Positions 1 through 10,100 of a DNA stretch of 64,000 nucleotides are shown piece by piece. The DNA comes from Haliclona indistincta (taxonomy: Eukaryota > Porifera > Demospongiae > Haplosclerida > Chalinidae), in assembly GCA_964017065.1 (NCBI GenBank), contig OZ024792.1, forward strand, positions 7,559,754-7,623,753, read 5' to 3'. The position numbers and the translations under genes are program-made. Position 1 is the stretch's first letter. Each line of letters opens with the position of its first letter. The notes under the pieces were generated by a model, which searched no databases, was not told where the DNA came from, and worked only from the letters and a program-made list of their open reading frames with translations.

Positions 1-445
1 TTCATACTATAGTTCAATGTACATGCAGCTGTTTCTTGGATTTAACACAACAAACTACAGAAGATATAGATTGAGGACTATTATTATTGTGAACTTTACA
101 GTAGCATATGGGAGAAAGAGACAAATAAAACAAGATGGCCGCTAAAGGAGGGACAAGTAGAGAATGAAAAGGGCACGAAACAATTAATTATAAGATGGAA
201 GGTACATATGATGATGGGATAGTGTATTGATCATAATCTGCATGCACTATGAAGGAAATTCACCAAAGAAGACAATTGTAAGCATTTTTCAATTGGTAAG
301 TTGATAACACTCACAGACGTCAACCTATATGCACAGCTAGGGTAATTGGTATTTTTACAGAGATCAAGCTGCTACTACATGTATTCAGGAGTGTGTATGT
401 GCAGGTAGTGTTGGTATTAATAGTACTAATCTAAAAATAACCATG
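1..445. other. Upstream region of 7TM-1, no gene seen
   Basis: No supportable coding exon was found. The stretch is a diverged copy of about 41190-41740, upstream of the split 7TM gene; both carry the same run beginning with ACTATAGTTCAATGTACATG. It therefore belongs to the 5' flank duplicated together with the 7TM genes. Confidence 0.6.
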
Positions 446-502
446 TGGCTGGAACTTAGTGGTCACTAAGTTCCAGCCATCTATGTGGCTGGAACTTAGT
501 GG
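446..502. repeat. Promoter-proximal palindrome built from TGGCTGGAACTTAGTG
   Basis: A perfect 16-bp inverted repeat occupies 446-461 and 464-479 with a 2-bp centre. A direct third copy of the motif follows at about 485-501, ending 22 bp before the 7TM-1 start codon. Related GTGGCTGGAACTTA units recur at about 41738-41812, just before the split 7TM gene. The position suggests a cis-regulatory repeat or a 5' UTR hairpin; that function is inferred. Confidence 0.6.
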
Positions 503-523
503 TTTTGTGACAAAGATCAAAAT

Positions 524-1597
524 ATGGACGCCAGCAACAGTTCCAACAGCAGCAGCAGCCTCAGCCAAGTTGACTATGATGTTTCTATATCTCTGGCAAG
601 TTTTTCTATCATTGCTTGTATCATATCTTTGGTAGTACTGATATACTTCAAGCTGTATCGTAGCTTCATCTATCGTTTGATGTTCTACTCATTTATATCA
701 CTGATCATCCTGTCATTGAGCACTATTACCACGACCATCTTTTATTGTGAAGCGACTATGTATTTTAATGATGGTGTGCCAACAATAGTCATACCTCACA
801 ATTACATTGTAGAAGTAATTTCACAAGAGTTTATGTTTGTAAGTCTACTAGTCACTTTTGTGTTTGGAACTATCATTACCTTGTGTATATGTGTATTGGT
901 TCTTTGTAATCACCAGTTCTCATATAGAGCAGATATTGTCCTGTTCATTTCACTAATTCCTGGTTTCTTACTCATTAGTGGTGTGTGCGCAGCTATCTGT
1001 TTCTTAGCACATAGCTGTGAGATACCTATTATCATTTTTTATACAATACCTATTTTGGTGAATGTGTTCTTGACAGTACTAGCACTGGTACCACTGTGTG
1101 GTAGAGCTTGTGGATACAACATGTGTGTGAGAACAATTCGTACAAGAGAGAGTCACAGAAAGGCACTGAAGGAAATACTGCCGCTCTTCTTACCATATTT
1201 CGTCCCTACTTTCATGATTAATTTGAATACTATACTCTTTGTTCAAGGGATGTCACAGTCAATAATGAACTTCATAAATAAGATGAGTACTAGTATATCT
1301 CTTAGCGAAAATCTTACTGATGTCATACCGGTATCTGGTGCTCTAGGACTTGTTGCTGCTCTGTCATTTGCTTTACACCTCTGCTTTATTGGGAAGGCTA
1401 AACTCTGCAAGCAACGAGGCAGAAAGAAGACACCTCAAGCAGACTATGGTACTGTTAACCAGCCTCACACTCGTCATACTACAGTGTATGTTGAGGGAAG
1501 AGGTATGTCTGAGACATGCAACACTGAACACCCGTACGTGAATGAGAGTGAGGAGGACACACGATATCTGCTGAAGAAGAACAAACAAATACAATGA
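524..1597 (+). CDS. 7TM receptor-like protein, copy 1 (intronless)
   Basis: This is a single-exon ORF of 357 aa. Seven hydrophobic segments are visible at roughly residues 22-46, 50-78, 102-128, 138-162, 168-194, 215-240 and 262-288. A short Ser/Asn-rich N-terminus precedes them, and a hydrophilic tail of about 65 residues follows. The first two helices contain the family hallmark IACIISLVVLIYFKLYRSF; a conserved HRKALKEILPL lies between helices 5 and 6. The tail has Tyr motifs (DYGTV, TRYLL). The topology suggests a G-protein-coupled-receptor-like protein, but no named GPCR family is recognised and the ligand is unknown. The body resembles 7TM-6 and 7TM-7, while the tail (EGRGMSE.., NKQIQ) matches 7TM-8, so the gene looks like a recombinant. 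The ATG matches the start used in the paralogues. Confidence 0.85.
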   Translation: MDASNSSNSSSSLSQVDYDVSISLASFSIIACIISLVVLIYFKLYRSFIYRLMFYSFISLIILSLSTITTTIFYCEATMYFNDGVPTIVIPHNYIVEVISQEFMFVSLLVTFVFGTIITLCICVLVLCNHQFSYRADIVLFISLIPGFLLISGVCAAICFLAHSCEIPIIIFYTIPILVNVFLTVLALVPLCGRACGYNMCVRTIRTRESHRKALKEILPLFLPYFVPTFMINLNTILFVQGMSQSIMNFINKMSTSISLSENLTDVIPVSGALGLVAALSFALHLCFIGKAKLCKQRGRKKTPQADYGTVNQPHTRHTTVYVEGRGMSETCNTEHPYVNESEEDTRYLLKKNKQIQ

Positions 1598-1630
1598 CTA
1601 ACTAATCGTTATTGAGTATGATTTGATGCA

Positions 1631-1800
1631 ATGATCATGTATCACGCTAACTGTATCACGCTACCTGTATCAGTGATCATGTATCACGCTACCTGTATCA
1701 GTGATCATGTATCACGCTACCTGTATCAGTGATCATGTATCACGCTACCTGTATCAGTGATCATGTATCACGCTACCTGTATCATGCTACCTGTATCAGT
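1631..1800. repeat. Minisatellite, about 28-bp unit, 3' of 7TM-1
   Basis: The unit TGATCATGTATCACGCTACC plus CTGTATCAG is repeated about five times, with shorter partial units at the edges. A related but differently arranged array follows 7TM-8 at about 46160-46300, so the repeat was duplicated with its gene and then changed independently. Confidence 0.8.
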
Positions 1801-1948
1801 GATTGTGTTTAATAATAATGAGAATCCAATTCAACCAAAATTCTCGACAACACACAAATTGTCTACGACAGAAAACAAATTCATAATAGATAGTCCTAGT
1901 AAAAATTACTATTCACACAGAGAGAGCACCTCTGATATGCCAGTATTC

Positions 1949-4900
1949 TCACAAGCTAGTAATAGTCTCTTTTACTGTTCGTACTAACATAGAGCTAAAC
2001 ACCATCTTCTCACAGTTGACAGTAATGGTGGCATTGCCTTCCTCCACCTTCACTGTCAGTAGCACAGGAAGCTTGCTAGAGAATGTGACCGATGCGAACC
2101 GTAGACAGGAATCCTCTTGACCGCCCTTCACGGGGGAGAAGTTAGCAACTTGAAGAATAGCCTTCTCAATGGTGGCAGGAGAAGAGGTGGTGGCTACACG
2201 AGATGAGTTTTCATGCATTCCAGTCAGCTTGTCTGAGAAGAGACACAAAGATGGTGATGTGGACAGCTCTGTGATTTGCCTACCTTGAAGAGCGGTGAAA
2301 CCAGCAACTGATACTTGAGCTGCTTGTAGTAGCTCTCCAATGACAGGATCTATCTTAACACCGTACTGTCGGTCAGATCCATGGCTGAATACAACACACA
2401 GCCTCACTCATACACTCGTAACTAGTACCTGTGACTTACCAGATATTGAACTTGGCTGGTCGAAGAGTATCATTGAAATCAATACCTATACTAGCTGTCA
2501 TGGAGCCGCCAGCAATGATCTGATTGATACTAACACTAGCATTCATCTTCATCCCGGCCTCTAGTTTAGCACCGTTGACACTAATACCACTAATAGGTGA
2601 GTCTGAAGTGTTCTGAAAGGTGAGCTCTACAGCAACAGTCTTGTTTGATGAAATGTGAGGTTTTCGCAAGAACCGATACTTTGCTGCTAAACCTTCGCCA
2701 GCAATTCTATTGAGCAAGTCATGTGATCCGTCAGGAACACACACTGGCAGCGATGGCTAGAGGACAGAAAAATATTCAACATTGCACAATAGTATACTGA
2801 CACAACAAGCGATAGTATATTCTAGTATACTACCAGCAATGTTAGTATACTATGCTAGTATACTCACTGTAATGGTGGGTTGTCCAGCTGACTCCAGCGA
2901 TGGTCCGTTACTAAATCCAGAAAGTGGTTGCAGAAGACCTCCTCCAGAGGGGACTGTAGCAGGTGACGATACAGCTGTAGCAGCAGGTGGTTCATCCCCT
3001 GGGAGGCAAACAGATGTAAAATTTGTACAAAACTGAAGCGTAGTTCGTAGAGACTGTACAAATTGTAATAGCTTACAGTTATCAAGGTCGAGTAGAGAGG
3101 GCTGTCCAGCTGCTGGTTTTTTCTGTTTCTTTGTGACTGGAGATGTCTACAAGATGCACACACTCACACAGCACAGTAGCGACTGAAAGGCTCACCTTTG
3201 GTTTTTGCTTTTGTTTAGGAGGTGGTGGTGCGTCCTCTTCAGATGATTCTGTCTCTTCCTCTGAGCTAGTCTCCTCCTCAGAGCTCTCTTCATCATCATC
3301 ATCGTCTTCTTCCTCCGCTGGCTTGCCTTTAGAGTAGTGCTTCCTCAGATTATCCAACACATCTTCATCGCTGGTCTCCTCTTCATCATCATCTTCCTCA
3401 CTCTCCTCATCATCACTGTCTTCCTCTGAACCACTCTCATCACTGCCTTCCTCTGAGGAAATGAAACAGGTCAAAAAAATCAACAAGTTACTCAACAATA
3501 TTATTTATGTACACTTTTTGATCATGCACATTTTTTATGTCCAGTAAAAATTTTTTAATTAATCTAAAATTTTTTAATTTTTTTTAATTGGAGCCCAAAA
3601 TTTTTATGATAATTTTAAGCTTCGACGTTTAGTATTCCATACACACACAATCTCACCAGATGTGGTCTCCTCTTCTGATCCACTCTCCTCCGAACCAGAA
3701 ATGGATGAGTAGAATTCATCGCTATTTGAGTCTAGAGACAGCATCAAGAGAACAGTAACACATAGCTAGTAACACATACCGTCAGACTCCTCAAAGAATG
3801 ATTCCTTCTTCTTTTTCTTGCTGCCGGACCTTGGTCGACCGAAGAAACTGTCATCCTAGAGGCAAGCGAGAGAGAGAGAGGGAGAGGGAGGTATCAATGA
3901 AAGAGAGAAGGAGGGAGTACCTCAACATCTCTGACGCTGGTATCAGGGGCCTCGGCTGGGTGGTTAGGTAGTGGTATGTAGCCGCTAGCTTCAGCATTGA
4001 TGAAGTGAGATAAAGATCCTAGCTGCCAACACGATCGAGCTACATAATGCACAGTGAAACCAACATGATAAAGAGAGGAGGACGCTACATTTGAAATGTG
4101 ACTCCAATACAGGAGCTGGTTTAGAAGCCATTAGTATCTTCTTGGCATACTTCGATAGAGCAGTTGCCTCGTCCTACACAGTGTATGATAACTGAGCAAT
4201 CATGCATGGTTTATCTTACATCAGCAGGGAGCACTAGTTGCCGTAGAAACCTTGCTCTGTCTCTGATATCATAGTTCTGGTCGTATTTGGCTAGGTTGAA
4301 CACATACTGACATATCAGCTTAGTCTAGTGGAGGCACAACTCATCACACATCAACAACACTAGTATGCTATACCTGTCTGGGGTTGCTGACACACAGCTT
4401 GGCTGCCAGATTGATAATCTGTAGTTTCACCGAATCCTCCTGAAGTGATTCCATAAAGAAGCTATGTTACACACGTTGTCAGTACCTCATTGATGAAGTC
4501 TTTAGCTGCCTTTCGGAGGATATCTGGAGCTATCTTGGGCACAAGAGTGCAGTACTCACCAACTAGCCACAGTATACTGGCTTTAGCTCCAGGTACCTGG
4601 ACCACACATACCATGATAACCACACAGCAGTAACGTAACAAACATACCTCAACACGACCCGCCATCTTAGCTACTTGTATAATGAGGTCCTTGTTCTCCT
4701 TGGGCTGTAGCTGAAGGAGCTTTTTGATGACCACAACACTCTCAGCAACAACTGCCTCTGGAGACACGACGAAGAAGATGAGGGAGACAGCCAAAGAGTC
4801 ACTTACCATTCTTGTGTTGTAGTAGGCTCATCAAACCATGTAGACAAGTCTCAGTCACATCTGATATATTGCACGCCACTCGACCAATAGCTTGAATAGT

Positions 4901-5896
4901 AGCAGCTGCAAACTGCCGATCTGAACTAGATATGTACGCCTGCACGAAACAATGATAATAACTATAACACACACATGCACGCACGCACGCACACGCACAC
5001 ACACACACGGCTCACCCTGAACTCTCTGAGAATAGTGTGTATGCTAGTCTCTCCGGAAATGTTGGCCATGATATCCAGCTATAGTGACGACACACAGTAA
5101 CACTACAGTGCACTTAACAAGATGAAATAGGCGACCTTGAGCAGTCGAATGTGAGTAGGATCATTTGAGTTGACAAAGAAACTCTTCAGATATGGCTCAA
5201 ACATGTTCTAGAGAAAAGAAAAACAGTGTGTAACTATGTGATAACATTTATACTACATGTTGTATAATCAATGAGTTAGTCACATGATGATGACTGATAA
5301 CACATGTAGCTTACTGGTCTCTCTGCTGACAACGTGGCTATGTTGCTGAGCACGATTGACTGCACTTCACTGTTATGTGATAAAACCCACATTATTATAC
5401 TATCTAAAATGTTTTGTCTCACCATGGTCCCTTCAGTAAGCGAATGAGCGGTCTAGCTATCAGTCCAACCTCATTACGAGGACCAACATGATGATATAGC
5501 TGAGCTACTGCCATCACAACCTGCAGCAAGAACAGTGACACTTCACAACCAGAAAGATAGTGAGAGAGAGAGAGAGAACTCACAGCAGCATTTCTGCTCT
5601 GCAGAAGTGGTTTGCTGACTCGCAACAAGAGGCGGTGATCAGGGTCCATGGAGTAGGCCTTCTTCTTGGGCTTCTTGGAAGATTTCTTCTCCTCATCTTC
5701 GTCATCATCATCACTATCACTATTATCACTCTCACTGTCATCGTAGAAATTCTCATTCATAGATTCCTACACAGAACGACACAATGTCTACCAAACCACA
5801 GATAATGTAGAACATAACCAACTAGTATCCAGCCAATTACCATTCTGTGATACTGCAACACACGCACGCACGCACGCACGCACCGCACCGCACGTA

Positions 5897-5935
<39 letters not shown>

Positions 5936-6150
5936 ACATCACAAACCTCTTCTTGGTTAGGGTCTATAAACTGTGCTCTGGCATATCGTGTGAGCATGTT
6001 GAGTATAGTCACCTGACCCCACTCGTCCACGTCCACCATCAGATTACACAGCTTCCGATAGTTCTTATGAATGAGATCAATCCTATCAGGACAGACCATT
6101 TCATACGCCATGACCACACTGCCAGCAACCAGCTACAAGAGGTTAGAACA
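1949..6150 (-). CDS. AP3B1: AP-3 complex beta subunit, 5'-truncated duplicate
   Basis: This is a copy of the 3' part of the AP-3 beta gene at 46447-52305, with the same exon order and mostly the same exon lengths. It starts at the exon ending at 6132 ([11 protein letters not shown].., [14 protein letters not shown]) and runs through the adaptin trunk exons, the acidic Ser/Asp/Glu hinge (exons around 3230-3455, plus the [13 protein letters not shown] segment near 5700) and the C-terminal ear, ending at 1949 (VKETITSL). The first seven exons are absent because the sequence switches to LCMT1 at about 6157. The remaining exons are open, so decay is recent or the fragment is still transcribed. Without a start exon it is probably not a functional AP-3 gene. 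Short CA and GA runs sit in its introns (4977-5008, 5865-5932). Confidence 0.8.
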
Positions 6151-6165
6151 GCCAGGAGGAGAATT
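6150..6165. other. Rearrangement junction: AP-3 beta intron joined to LCMT1 exon
   Basis: To the left, the sequence follows the AP-3 beta intron also found at about 50697-50725 (TAGAACAGCCAGGAG). To the right it follows the LCMT1 exon also found near 16380 (AACTGTGGTTCCATGTAGAC, here slightly diverged). Both genes are on the minus strand and both are cut in the middle. This is the expected signature of a tandem-duplication junction. Confidence 0.75.
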
Positions 6166-6377
6166 GTGAGAATTGTGGTTCCATATATACGAGAACACAC
6201 TCGGTAATAAACATGGTGGGTAGGCTGGCGGAATAAGTAGTGGTAAAAATACTGTGAAAATGTTTGCATACCCCAAATCAAGACATTTTGATGTTAGTTT
6301 TTTTCCCAAGTGCATCAATGTCTCTCATATCACTAGCTACCAGATGATACGATGGTGTGGAGACCTCCTCTTCATCT

Positions 6378-6415
<38 letters not shown>

Positions 6416-7018
6416 AAGTGAATGGAAAAGAAAAAGTCGAAAAGAATAATACTTATTTGAACTTGTCCTTTCTTGCTAAGAACTTCTAATAGCGGTGATT
6501 TAGTTCTGTGTCAAAGATCATTCCAACAACATTACTTTATTAGTGCTGCTCACTTGATGAAGTAAGTTTTCCTAGCAGTTACTGCTGGGAAGTCGACTTC
6601 AATGAAGACCTGAGGAGCACAGCCATCCTCTTCTAGCTGCCAGTATGTGGTGTCAAACCCTGCGCCAAGGTTAACCACTTGGCAGCGATGGTGTGTGAGC
6701 GAGATGAACTTCTTCACTAGTGTCCTGATACTGGTCACTCTGGCGTAATAACCTGACCGAGAAAGAGAGTAATAGTACAAAATCTTTTCAACTTACCTCT
6801 GCTGATCTCTGGTGATCTATGCTCGCTATGTCGTCCCATGTAGTTGATGAAGCTGTCCTTCCAGTATCCTTTACGTACTGCGTGACTGAACAAACACGAG
6901 TTATTGACATTGATTGTTTCAGTAACTAGTACCGCTTGCATATAGTAGCATCATCGTTTGTCCCTTGAACAGCGTAGTCGTCGCTAGACAACTGAGGTGC
7001 AGCAGCTCTTTCCTCCAT
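6157..7018 (-). pseudogene. LCMT1: LCMT1 copy 1, truncated and frameshifted
   Basis: This is a leucine carboxyl methyltransferase 1 copy. Exons are about 6933-7018 (MEERAAAPQLSSDDYAV.., start codon at 7018), 6797-6885, 6554-6752 (SAM-binding VNLGAGFDTTYW, EVDFPAV), 6453-6505 and 6375 to about 6157. The last exon carries an extra A in an A-run near 6302 relative to copy 2 (GAAAAAACT becomes GGAAAAAAACT), which shifts the frame after DALG. It is then cut off by the AP-3 beta junction, so the catalytic C-terminal half is missing. The promoter and 5' exons are nearly identical to copy 2. An intron contains a GA microsatellite (about 6380-6411). Confidence 0.8.
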
Positions 7019-7147
7019 TTTATTATTGAGCCCCACCCATTATAAGCCTCCGGAACCAGACTAATCCGAGGACTAACCACTAAACCCTGAATCGGTGAAG
7101 GCTAGTGCTTATTACTACTAGCTGTATGTAGGAGTGTATTCACTAAC
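7019..7147. promoter_or_regulatory. Head-to-head intergenic promoter, LCMT1 / receptor A
   Basis: Only 129 bp separate the LCMT1 start codon (minus) from the receptor start codon (plus), so transcription of both must begin inside this gap. It contains GAGCCCCACCCATTATAAGC and the palindromic TCCGGA. The same gap recurs at 17222-17350 and 25438-25568. Shared regulation is inferred. Confidence 0.6.
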
Positions 7148-10100
7148 ATGGCATTGCTGATTGTCTTCGTCCTACTTGTCTGTTTGGTGGAATCAATAGC
7201 AGCACAGCAATGCAATTGTGAGTTAAAACTAAAAATACCCACATTTAATTGATGTTGGTATTTTCATATCATTCTGCTGTAGGTGTCTTTGATTCTAGTA
7301 ATCCAACTCTTGAGGCATCACCAAATGTTGTGGCACTACCAGGCAGTGATGTCATATTGAGCTGTACTGGTGCTCTGCAACTAACAAGTACTGGTCAGTG
7401 TGAGCATCAAGGATGTGCTGAAATCAAATGGGTCCTTGCTAGAGGTTCAATGATTATTAATCTCAGTGCTACTAATAATACTGAAGAGCTGACTGATGCA
7501 TTGCTATCTATTAGCAGTAAACTGGCACTAAACTCGATCTCTCCATCTGATGGCGGGGTATACACATGCAGGATTGTGGTAATGGGTTTATCTGTTTCAG
7601 CTCTTGCTACAGCAGTAACTGTACCAGGTATGTATCAGTGCACACACCACAAGCTGTATAGTGTGTCCTCCCTCTCCACAGTGCTCCAGATCACAGGAAA
7701 CACTAACCAGCTCACAGTTGGTAGTACTCTAATGCTAACATGCTCACTAAACCCTAGTGTTGCTGGTAACTCATTCCAGTGGATCACTACTGGTGGAGCT
7801 GTCATCAGTAACAGCTCTGTACTGCAGCTAACAGTAACTCCTGAACTGAATGGAACTGAGTACACATGTACTGCATCATCACCTAATCTCATGGGCACAC
7901 CATCTAGATCAGTAATTGTTAGTGTAAGAGGTTAGCATTACTCTGAAGACAATGCAGCAAGTGTGTATCTAGGCTCTTAACTTAAACAGACTATAATAAA
8001 ATCAACATGCAGTTTCTTACATGGTCAGTATCAAAACCTGCGTATAGGCAGTACATCAGTAGTCACCTGTACTGCTCCTTCAATAGCTGACAATACGATC
8101 ACATGGTTATCACATGACGGGACGGTAGTGAGCAGCTCAGGCACTCTGACGTTACAGTTACTGGACAATACTATCAATGGACGAGTGTTCACATGCTCAG
8201 TGAACTCACCACACCTGATGGACAGCATTAACCAAAACATCACAGTAACTACACAAGGTGAACAAATCATTATAGTAGCATGATACTTATTACATGATAA
8301 TATCAATAATGTCTATGTAGATACATCAGTTACTCAAGCCACTATTGTCAACCCACCATCATATGTTGTTGATGGTGACCAGAATGTTGAGCTGCAGTGT
8401 ACTGTCACACTGAGTAGCACCATTGGACCAGACTACAGTGCTCTCAGTATTGACTGGAGAGACAGCACTGACACTATCATCAACAACTGCTCCAGCCCCC
8501 AGCCACATGGGAACACACAGATCAGTGACACCTTCTCTTGTAACCTGACACTAGCCACTATCTCAGCTACTAGTGCAGGACTGTACACCTGTAATGCTGC
8601 TATTACTGGAATTAGTGGTTCAAGACTTGGTTTTATTGATCTTCAAGTACAAGGTTAGGAGCTTCAAATCACACAAATACTACATGTAGTTCACATACTC
8701 ACAGGATCTCTTCAGAATGCTAGTCTCCTCACACCAGTGAATGCTGTTCTTGGACAGTCATCTGTGCTCACTTGTGAAGTGCACACTTCACTACCAGTCA
8801 CCACTAACCTGCTCTCAGTCCAGTGGATGCACAGAGGGAGTCTGGTCACTGGTAGTGGTGGGTTTGTACTAAAGCAAGGATCAGGAGCAGGTGCTTCAGT
8901 GTATGTGACTGAGTTGACTCTGAGTGAGACTACTGTTGAGAGCTCAGGACTGTACTCCTGTAATTTGTCTACTGACAGACAACAAGTAACAGCTGAAGCC
9001 AACCTCATTGTAGCATGTGAGTGGATTGAGCTAAACTGTCATCATTTGATTGTCTCTTACAGTTTCTCATATTGATGTTCACACTGGACCATCCAATGGA
9101 TTCCCCTCACAACCTCTACTGGATACCAGTACTAGACTGAACTGCTCTGTTACACTCCATCCTCAGCTCAGCCAGCTCACCATCCTCACCATCCAGTACC
9201 AGTGGTCCTCTAATGGTGTGACAAGAGGCAGTGAACAGGAACTAGTGCTACCCAACTTGAGTCCAGCTGATGCTACAACCTACTCCTGCACAGTGACAGT
9301 CTCTTCAGCTAACCCAGGAGAATACCTGATCAGACAAATCAGTAATCAGTCAATGTATGACCTCGTGATCACAAGTGAGTTATAATCATAGAGAATGTCT
9401 TACTATCTTCCACATAGTTCCAGACCCATCGATCCAACTCTCACCAGCTGGTAGCAGGAATATCTACTACACTGGAGAGAATCTCAATGCAACATGTACC
9501 AGCAGTGTAGTGGGTGCAATGCTCACCTGGACTGCAACTAATCTTGGTGGTGCCCAAGAATCTCTATCTCTACCAGAACCCATCATTAATGGACAATCTT
9601 CGCTGCTTGTTTTCAAACCAATAACGTTCAATGATATTTCATTCACACTCAGATGTATAACATCTATTGCTGGTAATGCTAATTTGATTGCAGGAGAAGT
9701 ACCAATAATAGTTAACATTTTTGGTAAGGAACTTTTCTGTACGCAACCTTTGACTATCTCCCAATAATGCAGTTCCATCATTGAGTGTGTCAGTGTCTTC
9801 CAATGCTAGTGCAGTTCTGGATATCAGTGGATACAACTCCTTCACTGTACAGTGTGGAGGAACATTTAGTCCTAGCTTTACTCAATCAGGAGAATCACTT
9901 TCATTCATGTTAACCAGAAACAGTGTATCAGTCACTGATGGGCTTTCAAATAGTTCAGTGATGGCAACAGGAGATACAGTCTCTCAGAGCAGCTCAGTAC
10001 AGCAGACTGCATCCTCAGGTCCAGCCACACTAGTCTACAACTGCACTGTTGAGTTTAGCATCAGTGGATCACTCATTACTACTGCCAGTAACACAACACA

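Noticed and set aside
1631..1800. CRISPR-like array of 28-bp repeats
   Set aside because: Units are directly adjacent with no unique spacers, and the context is an animal gene 3' flank; it is a minisatellite.
3143..3337. Plus-strand Ser-rich frame
   Set aside because: It is the antisense of the Asp/Glu/Ser-rich AP-3 beta hinge exon and has no gene signals of its own.
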